From positions 744,001 to 808,000 of the forward strand of contig NZ_PIRO01000001.1 of the NCBI RefSeq assembly GCF_003048905.1: DNA of 64,000 nucleotides, given 5' to 3'. This document shows positions 55,698 through 63,804 of the stretch, piece by piece; positions within the stretch are counted from its first letter, which is position 1; every line of letters begins with the position of its first letter. The notes below the pieces were generated by a model. That model ran no database searches, was not told where the DNA came from, and saw only the letters and a program-made list of their open reading frames with translations. Source of the stretch: Campylobacter concisus (GTDB lineage Bacteria > Campylobacterota > Campylobacteria > Campylobacterales > Campylobacteraceae). The translations under genes and the position numbers were made by a program.

Positions 55698-56691
55698 AAA
55701 AGCCTTTACGTTTTTAAGTATCTTATTGCTAGGGTTTATGTTGCTTTCGGTACTAATAGGAAAATACGGCTTTAATGCGGAAGATTATCTAACGTATTTT
55801 AAAGCCGTTATAAAAGGCGAAGACTTAAAAAATTATCAAGTTATGCACACTTTGATAACGGAAATTCGCATTCCTAGAATAATGGCCTGCATTATAATAG
55901 GCGCTAGTTTGGCTATTTCTGGCTCGGCATACCAAGCCATGTTTGTAAATCCTCTAGTAAGTCCATCAATACTTGGGGTTTTAAGCGGTGCCGGATTCGG
56001 CGCCGCCATAGGAATGTTTTTCGGATTAAACGAATATCTCATTCAGCTTAGTACCTTTGTGTTTGGTTTTATAGCGGTACTGACGGCCTTAAGTATATCG
56101 GCCTTTTATTCACGCTCTGGCAGTATTATAGTATTGGTTCTTGGTGGCGTTATTAGCGGCTCTCTTTTTACGTCTTTACTATCAGCATTAAAATATGCAG
56201 CCGATCCAAATGACTCATTACCGGCTATTACTTATTTTTTAATGGGTAGCCTAGGGTTTGCTTCGAAGAATTTTATTCAAATTTCGATTCTACCGATGTT
56301 TGTAGGAATACTATTGTTGGCCTTTAGCGGCAAATATTTAAATGCGCTGAGTTTGGGAGAAGAAGAGGCTAAAAGTCTGGGCATAAATGTTGCTAGAGTT
56401 AAAATTTTCGTTATTTTGGTTGCTACTTTTATTAGCGCCTTAAGCGTAACGATAGCCGGCATTATCGGATGGATAGGCCTCATAGTTCCACATATGGCAC
56501 GTTTTATATTCGGAGCGGATAATCGCGCCGTATTGTCTAGTTCAGCTATGATAGGTGCTATATTTTTACTTTTTTGCGATAACTTTTCGAGACTTATGTT
56601 TACTTTTGAAGTCCCGATAGGTATAGTAACTTCACTGTTTGGAATACCTATATTTATTCTAGTGCTTCGTAGAGCTAAAAAGAGTTTTTAA
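55690..56691 (+). CDS. FecCD-family permease
   Basis: This is a 333-residue permease with about nine to ten helices, starting at GTG. It has the family blocks IRIPRIMACIIIGASLAISGSAYQ, NPLVSPSILGV and GIIGWIGLIVPHMARFIFG, which contacts the ATPase. It would form a homodimer in the inner membrane and take up a metal-chelate. It shares one base with the ATPase gene. Confidence 0.94.
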   Translation: MSKKAFTFLSILLLGFMLLSVLIGKYGFNAEDYLTYFKAVIKGEDLKNYQVMHTLITEIRIPRIMACIIIGASLAISGSAYQAMFVNPLVSPSILGVLSGAGFGAAIGMFFGLNEYLIQLSTFVFGFIAVLTALSISAFYSRSGSIIVLVLGGVISGSLFTSLLSALKYAADPNDSLPAITYFLMGSLGFASKNFIQISILPMFVGILLLAFSGKYLNALSLGEEEAKSLGINVARVKIFVILVATFISALSVTIAGIIGWIGLIVPHMARFIFGADNRAVLSSSAMIGAIFLLFCDNFSRLMFTFEVPIGIVTSLFGIPIFILVLRRAKKSF

Positions 56692-57425
56692 TGATAGAAA
56701 TCAGAAATCTAAAATTCGGATACAAAGATAAGAATATACTAAACGGTATAAGTTTTAGTATCAAAAAAGGCGATACGCTTAGTATTCTGGGCGCAAACGG
56801 TAGCGGTAAAAGCACCCTCCTGCGTATTATGCTTGGATTTTTAAAATTCGAGGGTACGGTAAATATATGCGGTAAAAGCGTAAGGAATTACGAAAAAAAA
56901 GAACTTGCAAGGCTTATAGCCTACGTTCCTCAAACGCATGCCCCGTCATATGAATATAGCGTATTTGACATAGTATTAATGGGCGCATTGTGCAGAACGT
57001 CTTTATTTTCTAACTTTAGCCTTACCGACAAAAAGCTTGCCGAGTATGCATTGGAAAGAATGGGTATTTTAGAGCTGAAAGATGAACTTTATACTAGAAT
57101 AAGCGGTGGACAAAGGCAGCTGGCATATATCGCTAGAACCTTAGTACAAGGCGCTAAAGTTATTTTTATGGACGAACCTACGACCGGGCTTGACTTTGGC
57201 AATCAAATCAAACTACTTGAAATGATAAAGACGCTAAAAGACGAGGGGTATACTTTCGTACAAACTACTCATTACCCTCGTCACGCTAAATTTGTTTCAA
57301 ATCTAGTATTGTTTTTAAAGGACGGCAAGATACTGGATTTTGGAAAGTGCGATGAATTGATAAATCCATCAAATATAGATAAGATTTACGGAATAGATTA
57401 TCAAAAATATGAGGACAAATTATGA
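56691..57425 (+). CDS. ATP-binding protein of metal-chelate ABC importer
   Basis: This is a 244-residue ATPase of the FepC/BtuD group. Walker A is ILGANGSGKSTLL (about 32-44), the signature is RISGGQRQLAYIARTL, Walker B is VIFMDEPTTGLD and the switch His is in TTHYPRHA. It pairs with the FecCD permease before it. It overlaps the methyltransferase by 4 bp. Confidence 0.94.
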   Translation: MIEIRNLKFGYKDKNILNGISFSIKKGDTLSILGANGSGKSTLLRIMLGFLKFEGTVNICGKSVRNYEKKELARLIAYVPQTHAPSYEYSVFDIVLMGALCRTSLFSNFSLTDKKLAEYALERMGILELKDELYTRISGGQRQLAYIARTLVQGAKVIFMDEPTTGLDFGNQIKLLEMIKTLKDEGYTFVQTTHYPRHAKFVSNLVLFLKDGKILDFGKCDELINPSNIDKIYGIDYQKYEDKL

Positions 57426-58216
57426 TATTACCTTCTAATTACGATAGGCTGGATTTCAATAAGCTTTATAAGGAGCAAAGAACAAATAGCTCTTTTATTA
57501 GGAAATCAGTAGCCAAATGGGATGTTAAGGCAGCAAGCTTTAGTGAGAGCGTACTTAAGAGCGACTATGTTAAAGACTTTATCTCAAGAGTCGATTTTGA
57601 TGGTGCAAGAACGCTTCTTGATTTCGCATGCGGTGCTGGAGCATTAAGCATAGCTGCAGCAAATAAGGTAGATAAAATTTACGGTTATGATTTTTCGTCG
57701 AAAATGCTAGAATTCGCAGAACAAAACTCTCGGGATTTTAATTGTAAAAATATTGAATTCGCGCAAAAAGCATTCGAAGACGACTTTAGCGACGTACCTG
57801 AGTGCGATATTACGTTTGCATCTCGTTGCCTTGACGTAGATGACTTAAAACAAGCCCTAGAGAAATTACTTTCAAAGACGAAAAAAGCCCTTTATATTAC
57901 TTTTAAAGTCGGTAGTTTCATTAATGAAGATGTTTTAAATGCTCTCGGGAGCAACATTGAAAAAAGGCCAGACTTTATATATTTAATAAATATTTTATTC
58001 CAAATGGGATATCTTCCAAAGCTAGAGTATATACAAACTTCATGCAGTGATGGAATGCCGGAAACTATTGACGATCTTGTTAAAAAAATCCAATGGGGAC
58101 TTTCGAGAGAGCTTACGGAGCCGGAAGTTTATAATCTCAATAAGTACTTTAACAGTAACCGCTTTGAGCGAAAACAAGAACATATGAACTGGGCTTTTAT
58201 AAGAGTAGATAAATGA
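57422..58216 (+). CDS. Class I SAM-dependent methyltransferase linked to the ABC importer
   Basis: This 264-residue enzyme has SAM-binding motif I, LLDFACGAGALSIAAA (about residues 60-75), and the acidic end of strand 2 (IYGYDFSSKMLEFAE). It is fused by a 4-bp overlap to the transporter ATPase, which implies equal synthesis and a related job, for example changing the imported chelate to release the metal, or methylating a related ligand. The substrate cannot be deduced. It is the last gene of the operon. Confidence 0.85.
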   Translation: MILPSNYDRLDFNKLYKEQRTNSSFIRKSVAKWDVKAASFSESVLKSDYVKDFISRVDFDGARTLLDFACGAGALSIAAANKVDKIYGYDFSSKMLEFAEQNSRDFNCKNIEFAQKAFEDDFSDVPECDITFASRCLDVDDLKQALEKLLSKTKKALYITFKVGSFINEDVLNALGSNIEKRPDFIYLINILFQMGYLPKLEYIQTSCSDGMPETIDDLVKKIQWGLSRELTEPEVYNLNKYFNSNRFERKQEHMNWAFIRVDK

Positions 58217-58548
58217 TAATTTTATAATTAGCTGTTATGGTCAATAAATTTGGATTGGTCTTAAAAATATCATATATTTATAGTTAGTGATATTTGAGCA
58301 TACGGGATACGATGGCAATTCTTTAAGATGCCTGATATATTACATCGTCTATGATGCCAGGCTTTTACGCATTATTAAAAAATACATCCTATTGCTAAAC
58401 ACAGAGCCAATGTAATGCAAGGTTTTATAGCACATTAATGCAAAAAAAGAAGCAATCGTTAAAACATCTGATACCATAGGTAGCACCTCCGCTAATTTTT
58501 GTATTACAAACACCTTTAACTCGCATCAGTCCGTAGACGAGTGTTTGA
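58217..58548. other. Gap between the uptake operon and the right-end block
   Basis: About 330 bp between convergent genes. Apart from one short frame on the minus strand (58367-58477) I see no gene, and no clear terminator hairpin. Confidence 0.4.
58367..58477 (-). CDS. Possible small hydrophobic peptide, 36 residues
   Basis: ATG at 58477 is preceded by GGAGGTG, a nearly perfect ribosome-binding site at a good distance. The peptide (MVSDVLTIASFFALMCYKTL...YFNNA) has one hydrophobic helix near its N-terminus. It lies about 70 bp downstream of the pentapeptide gene on the same strand. A small membrane peptide, even a type I toxin-like one, is possible. There is no homologue that I recognise, so it may be chance. 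Confidence 0.3.
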
Positions 58549-59244
58549 TTAGCTTATAGAGCCCTGTGTGGCAATAGAACCGAGTTCATTTATTGTATCA
58601 TTTTTTTGTTTTTTATACAATATTTTTTTAATATAGCTCAATGTATGAAAATCACAAGATATATGATTAAGGCTTGATAAATTATTTACTAGAAAATTTT
58701 CACCAAATTCTGATACCAATATATCGACCGATAGTGTATTTATTGCATCTCTTTTTTGAAATAATACGCTAGAATTTTTTATAAAGCGGTTATTGCGAAG
58801 TTTATCAAAAGCCTTTAATAGCTCTTTGCTATAATTATTACTACTAGGAAAAGCTGTTAATATTTCGGTATTTTTTAAATTTCTTTTACTAATAATTTTT
58901 GATAAGCCGCTTGTGCATACTATTTTACAATTATAAAATTTGCAATTTTTAATTTTACACTCCTTGAAAACCGAAGATGAAATAATTGAATCTTCAAAAA
59001 GTGCATCCGTTAAATTACATTTTCTAAAAAGCGCTCCATTTAATAAACAAGATCTTATTTGGGCTTCATAAAAACTACAAAATTTAAATTTTGTTCCAAC
59101 AAAAGAGGTGCCGTCAAATATAGTGCCGGAAAAATTGGTTTTATAGCTGCATGATTTATTAAAATTTTTATATATAAATTTCCTGCCACTCCTATCCACG
59201 CAACTATAACTAAAAGCTTTTTTATTTTTGTCGTTTACGGGCAT
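58549..59244 (-). CDS. Pentapeptide-repeat protein
   Basis: This is a 231-residue protein. Residues about 25-110 show five-residue periodicity with central F/L/C (for example TNFSGTIFDGTSFVGTKF and GALFRKCNLTDALFEDS), which forms a right-handed beta-helix. The C-terminal half (about 130-231) is helical and not a repeat. It lies just downstream of the tnsE homologue (53 bp), near the right transposon end. Some pentapeptide proteins mimic DNA and bind gyrase; others are effector scaffolds. No function can be given here. It is AT-rich, like the NACHT gene. Confidence 0.8.
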   Translation of the reverse strand: MPVNDKNKKAFSYSCVDRSGRKFIYKNFNKSCSYKTNFSGTIFDGTSFVGTKFKFCSFYEAQIRSCLLNGALFRKCNLTDALFEDSIISSSVFKECKIKNCKFYNCKIVCTSGLSKIISKRNLKNTEILTAFPSSNNYSKELLKAFDKLRNNRFIKNSSVLFQKRDAINTLSVDILVSEFGENFLVNNLSSLNHISCDFHTLSYIKKILYKKQKNDTINELGSIATQGSIS

Positions 59245-59297
59245 GCAACCTCTATCTATTAATTTTTATTCGTATTTATAGATTATATTATAATGAG

Positions 59298-61019
59298 TCA
59301 TTTTTCTTGATATCTCTCCAGTACGCATTTTAACCTCTTGCCCCAATCTTGTATCTTTTTCTCGTGTGCATCATATGGATGGTATAAATAATATTTGGTC
59401 ATTTTAAATTTTAAATCCTGCAACCAACTATTACTCGTTTTTGCAATGTTTGTGACTATTTCTTGCACGATAGCCTCATCTATACTATTATAATAATCCC
59501 TAATTAAAAGCGTACTAAGCGTTTCTAACAATTTGTCTTTTTGTATCTCAAGAATAATGTACCTACAATTTTTGTAGTATATCTCAACCACTATATACTT
59601 TCTAGGAGTCACTCCATCCAACATTGTAGCCCTCTTCCACGCATGCCTTCCTCGATAGTTTTTTGGTTTTTGAGGCAAGTCCTCGCATTGTAAAATTTTG
59701 TATGAAAAATCGCAATAAATATCAGAGCAATACATCAACATGGCTTTTATGTCTTCAATAGTTATATAACTTCCGGTTTCTTGCTCACTATCCTCGTCTT
59801 CTTTTTTCAAGTGCCCCTCTGTAGTATTTAGATCGCCCTGCACTTCCGCGTCGTTTGAGCTTAGATCTAATTTGTCCTCCTGCAATTTATCACTTCCTCG
59901 TACTATTTCTCTACTTTGGTCTTCTTCTGTAATCGTTTCAAATTCAATAGTTTTATTGAGCAGATCTAACTTTGCCTCTAAATTAGCATCCTCATCTTTA
60001 TCTACTATACTTACTGAACTATGTAAAATATTGGGGTTTTTTTCATTGAGTTGATTCGTTAAATCTTTCTTGGACAGCTTTGTGCTTTTTATCACACCTA
60101 TTATATCTTTTTTTCCTCCAGGAAGCTCTCTAATAACTTTAAGCTGTTCAAATGGATAAAACGAATTTTCTTGCAAGATTTTTAAAACAAGCAATGATCC
60201 ATCACTTAATACCTTAGCTCTTGCCTTAAAATTTATTTTTCCAGGTACTGGAAAATTTGCTTGAATAGTCATCGTATTTGGTGAGTCTACAAAGTTAGCA
60301 CTTTGTTTCCTATGCTCAGATAATATTTTGCTAGCAACCATATCTCTTCTTATTTGCAGCCACATATTATTAGCTCTTTTGTCTATAACAAATCTATATA
60401 TATTTTCTGCATCAATATTATTCGCATTGAATTTTAAGTATATCTCACCAGTCCCATTATCTAATGTTGCTCTTTTATAAAGACCATCCAATGAACTATT
60501 TTGCCCATGAGTCTCCGACATGATTTGTCTAGTCATCGATGCTGATGTAAAGTAAAAATATCTTGCGATTTCATAATGTGGAAAAATAACCATTCTTCCA
60601 GATAAATTATCTTTAAAGGTTGAATATTTTTGCTGATTTTTATGCCAACCAATATTGTATTTACCTATTTTCTCAGGCAGTTCACTCATAAACTTATCTA
60701 AAATAGGTATATTCTTAAGATTTTTGGCTGTCAGCAATCCATCGCCGATACTTATTTGAAAATTGTGAATATCTCCTGCACTGGTTCCATTTTTTTGCTG
60801 GTTTTCAATAACAGTACCCAGTGGGAAAGCACAAATTTCTTTTAGGTTGAAAAAAGATAGAAAATATTCGGGTTTATCTTTGAATATCTCTTTTAAAATG
60901 ATTGGGATACTAAAATTCGTTTCGTTTTGATAAATATCTCCATATGAAAAGACAATCAATTTTTTATTTTTTGGTAATTTTGTCAATATCAAATCTTGCA
61001 AATTCACACTTTCATTCAT
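59298..61019 (-). CDS. tnsE: TnsE homologue, alternative target-selection protein of the Tn7-like element
   Basis: This 573-residue protein aligns by eye with Tn7 TnsE in layout. There is an N-terminal domain with IFPHYEIARYFYFTSASM at the position of the TnsE segment IPQLELARSLFLINSYF. A long acidic linker follows (about 365-425). In the C-terminal TnsE domain, RYIILEIQKDKLLETLST matches the TnsE FVLLEVDASDGVKMLST. The ending, with a HP near 545 and W-G-R-L, matches the TnsE HP...GWAERV. In Tn7, TnsE sends the element to replicating DNA and conjugal plasmids. Here tnsE is about 8 kb from tnsABC-tniQ and on the other strand. Confidence 0.75.
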   Translation of the reverse strand: MNESVNLQDLILTKLPKNKKLIVFSYGDIYQNETNFSIPIILKEIFKDKPEYFLSFFNLKEICAFPLGTVIENQQKNGTSAGDIHNFQISIGDGLLTAKNLKNIPILDKFMSELPEKIGKYNIGWHKNQQKYSTFKDNLSGRMVIFPHYEIARYFYFTSASMTRQIMSETHGQNSSLDGLYKRATLDNGTGEIYLKFNANNIDAENIYRFVIDKRANNMWLQIRRDMVASKILSEHRKQSANFVDSPNTMTIQANFPVPGKINFKARAKVLSDGSLLVLKILQENSFYPFEQLKVIRELPGGKKDIIGVIKSTKLSKKDLTNQLNEKNPNILHSSVSIVDKDEDANLEAKLDLLNKTIEFETITEEDQSREIVRGSDKLQEDKLDLSSNDAEVQGDLNTTEGHLKKEDEDSEQETGSYITIEDIKAMLMYCSDIYCDFSYKILQCEDLPQKPKNYRGRHAWKRATMLDGVTPRKYIVVEIYYKNCRYIILEIQKDKLLETLSTLLIRDYYNSIDEAIVQEIVTNIAKTSNSWLQDLKFKMTKYYLYHPYDAHEKKIQDWGKRLKCVLERYQEK

Positions 61020-61203
61020 TGTCCAAAGCCCTCTGAGTACTTCTTAGAATCTATTTTTATTCTATTCTAAGCTTAAAAATTGATATATAAAAGATCATCT
61101 TTATATACCACGCAATAAAAAAATTGTACAGTATACCTATTCTCTTCGATTTTTTAATTTTCCTGCTAACATTTTAACTTTTTACCTATGGCATACAAAC
61201 ATA

Positions 61204-63699
61204 TTAATTTGCCTTTTTATGTTTGTAGCATGGTAGTTTTTTAAAGTCCTTCTTCTTTTTTGTGGAAAATATGCTTTTTATCAATTCGGGGTATTTTCTC
61301 TTTTGCCTATTAACTATTTTTTTTATACATAAGTTAAGATCTTCTTTGTTGTCTAATTTATTTTTATTTTTGAATATATCTATTATTACAGTCAACAACA
61401 GATTATTTTCAATATTTGACATCCTATTTATTTGCGGCAAAAACTTAAGCAAAATATCGCCCACATATTCTTTTCCTAATAAATCTATATTTGATAGTAT
61501 GTAGATGGTGCAAAAGTAGAGCTTATTTTCATCTGGCTGTAAATCTATACTACTATCAGATATTGGAGCATTTGCAACCTCAGAAATTATATTTTTTACT
61601 TCGTCAACAATGAACATACTAGAATAATACATTCCGGTTAAATGGAGCATTGCTATGCTACTAAGTATTTTTGGTGGATTTGTTATTTTTAGAATTTTCT
61701 GGAATATAGAGTTAAGGTCATCTTTTAAATTTAAAGAATTGTTTATTGCCTTTTCTATAACCTTATTTTTTATAGTATTTTCGGTCATCCAACCATATTG
61801 TAGAAGCTTACCTAAAAACATTATATTGATATTTTTTTCAAATCTGTCTTCCAAGGACTCTATCCTACTACTTAATTTTTCCAAATCTTTTTGATTAAGC
61901 TTTGTTTTTAACCCAAAATAAAAATAAGCAACATCCTCCCATAGGCCATCAGAAGTATACAAATCAAACAATATGTCAAACTGATCAATATCATCTAACT
62001 CTTCTTTATTGTCCCTAAAATATAATGCAATAAAATAATCTAGAAATGATTTATGCGAAAAGGACATATTGCCATTTTCGTCTATTTTAATAAGAGACGT
62101 TCTAGTAATAGTATCAATAAAACTGCGCTTATCCGTTATAAAATTATATTTATTACAAAAGGAATTGACGCATTCGCTAAAATCATTTTTGCTAACGATA
62201 GTCTTATCTTGTTTGAAAAAATATTGATATGCGAAATTAGCTAGAAAGTCTTTTTTTATTTTTGGCTCAAAAAGTTTATCAATATCAACATCTGTCGTTT
62301 TATATTCACCAAAAATTAGACTGACATATCTGTTGTATAACTCCGTAATGGATGCTGGAATCTCATGTTTTTCTTTTACAACATCCATTAAAAGCTTTAA
62401 CGCCAAAGGATAGAATGGTATTTGTCCCTCTAGTTCGTTTATGCTTTTTTCTACAATATTGATTGATATATTGTTTGCTTTAATTATTTTTTTAATGAGA
62501 GATATCGCCTGATTTACACCGTATGGCAAAAGCTCATAATTCTCATATTCGAAAAAAGATTCTATTATTCCATAGTTAATTCTAGATGTAAAAAGTATAT
62601 TTGCATTATTGTTACTCTTGCTTAAATAACTTTCTATATTACCCTTTATCTTATCTCTTATTTCATTTCCTACTTCATCTATTCCATCTATAATAATTAA
62701 ATTTGGCTTTATGGCAATCATATTACCATAAAAAGATTCTATAATATTGGAAAAATTATGCAGTGAACAACTGTTGATAAAATCAATAGCCCTAAAACAT
62801 ACAGGTAATGCAAAATCCTTCTTTTCTTCCAAAAGGATGTGGTTCTGGTTTTCTTTTAATAAATAATTTATAGAAATGAGTACCATTTTAAATACTAAAA
62901 TGGACTTTCCAGAGCCTGCATCGCCGGTTAGTAAAAATTTCTTTTTAGTTTTTGACATTAATATTTTTAAAAAAGAATCAAGAGTTTCTTTCTTGCCAAA
63001 AATTTGTTCGCCTATCCTATTGAGGGTATTTTTATCATTATCGCTTATTATTAGCTCTTGTCTGCTTCTCGTAATTTTTTTAATATTTGGCTGAATAAAA
63101 TACTCATCGTCATTATTGTCTCCCAGGAATTCTTCTATTTTTTCTATGCGATCCAACAAAAATGATTCCATACTCCCATTAAAAAAGAATTCTGGATAAT
63201 ATTGTTCAAATAAATTTATTAACCTTGTAATATCCATAAATTCGGTATTATTTTTATAGGGAGCCTCTTTTATTTCATATAGGATTTTTTCTTGAGCATT
63301 CTGTGTAATTGTTCCGAGATTAACAATACATACATCGGAGATGGTTACCATTTCATTTTTATCATTCAGTTTCGCTGGTAAATTAAAAGCCTGCTTGACT
63401 TGTGTTACTACTTCTGTTGTTTTTCCAGATGCTTTACCATCTAATTTTTCTAAAGCCTTTACAACAAAGGCTGTATACTTTTTATTACCAGTAGATCCAT
63501 CATACTCCATAACAAGGTCTTTACCATTCTCATTCGATCCTTGTAAAATCTCTATATATGGATTTTTTTCTTGATGCATTTTTTCTAATAATTTCTTTAG
63601 AATATGGTGAAATTCATTTTCTTTACCTAAAAATCTCTGTAGTCGCTCCTTCTTGGTATCATGACCTAATTTCTTTGCTTTTGTATTGTAGTCAACCAT
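61204..63699 (-). CDS. NACHT-type STAND NTPase with N-terminal nuclease-like domain, probable anti-phage protein
   Basis: This is an 831-residue protein. Residues about 45-105 look like a restriction-endonuclease (Mrr-like PD-(D/E)XK) domain: GSNENGKD (Asp61) and FVVKAL (Lys81), then TQVKQAF. The NACHT domain follows, with Walker A LLTGDAGSGKS (257-266), Walker B LIIIDGIDE (334-342) and NILFTSRINYG (367-377). A helical C-terminal half would be the sensor. This order is like bacterial NLR/Avs-type defence proteins, where sensing a phage protein triggers oligomerisation and nuclease action. It is the gene closest to the right end and is AT-rich. The nuclease call is the least certain part. Confidence 0.8.
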   Translation of the reverse strand: MVDYNTKAKKLGHDTKKERLQRFLGKENEFHHILKKLLEKMHQEKNPYIEILQGSNENGKDLVMEYDGSTGNKKYTAFVVKALEKLDGKASGKTTEVVTQVKQAFNLPAKLNDKNEMVTISDVCIVNLGTITQNAQEKILYEIKEAPYKNNTEFMDITRLINLFEQYYPEFFFNGSMESFLLDRIEKIEEFLGDNNDDEYFIQPNIKKITRSRQELIISDNDKNTLNRIGEQIFGKKETLDSFLKILMSKTKKKFLLTGDAGSGKSILVFKMVLISINYLLKENQNHILLEEKKDFALPVCFRAIDFINSCSLHNFSNIIESFYGNMIAIKPNLIIIDGIDEVGNEIRDKIKGNIESYLSKSNNNANILFTSRINYGIIESFFEYENYELLPYGVNQAISLIKKIIKANNISINIVEKSINELEGQIPFYPLALKLLMDVVKEKHEIPASITELYNRYVSLIFGEYKTTDVDIDKLFEPKIKKDFLANFAYQYFFKQDKTIVSKNDFSECVNSFCNKYNFITDKRSFIDTITRTSLIKIDENGNMSFSHKSFLDYFIALYFRDNKEELDDIDQFDILFDLYTSDGLWEDVAYFYFGLKTKLNQKDLEKLSSRIESLEDRFEKNINIMFLGKLLQYGWMTENTIKNKVIEKAINNSLNLKDDLNSIFQKILKITNPPKILSSIAMLHLTGMYYSSMFIVDEVKNIISEVANAPISDSSIDLQPDENKLYFCTIYILSNIDLLGKEYVGDILLKFLPQINRMSNIENNLLLTVIIDIFKNKNKLDNKEDLNLCIKKIVNRQKRKYPELIKSIFSTKKKKDFKKLPCYKHKKAN

Positions 63700-63756
63700 G
63701 AAATAATCCTTTTTAAAATAAAATATTTTAATAAATTATAAAAACAACATATGTTC

Positions 63757-63799
63757 GCAACTTTTATTGAACTATTCGCAACTTTTATTGAATTTCACA
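63757..63799. repeat. Right transposon end with two TnsB-type sites
   Basis: Inverted copies of the 15-bp site (GCAACTTTTATTGAA on the plus strand) occur at 63757-63771 and 63778-63792, spaced 21 bp apart. The end finishes with TTTCACA at 63793-63799. Confidence 0.93.
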
Positions 63800-63804
63800 G
63801 CCAC
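63800..63804. repeat. Target-site duplication GCCAC (right copy)
   Basis: GCCAC directly follows ACA of the right transposon end and equals 46843-46847. Confidence 0.95.

Larger units (their letters stand above)
46848..63799. mobile_element. Tn7-like transposon in comM
   Basis: The element is 16,952 bp with ends TGTAAGATTCAATAAAAG and, inverted, TGTGAAATTCAATAAAAG, and a perfect 5-bp duplication GCCAC. The core genes are tnsA, tnsB, tnsC and tniQ at the left end, with a tnsE homologue near the right end on the other strand. The cargo is a metal-chelate uptake operon, a pentapeptide-repeat protein and a NACHT NTPase. Both ends and both flanks look intact, so it may be mobile. Insertion in comM recalls the AbaR-type islands of Acinetobacter, which also use a Tn7-related machinery. 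Confidence 0.96.
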
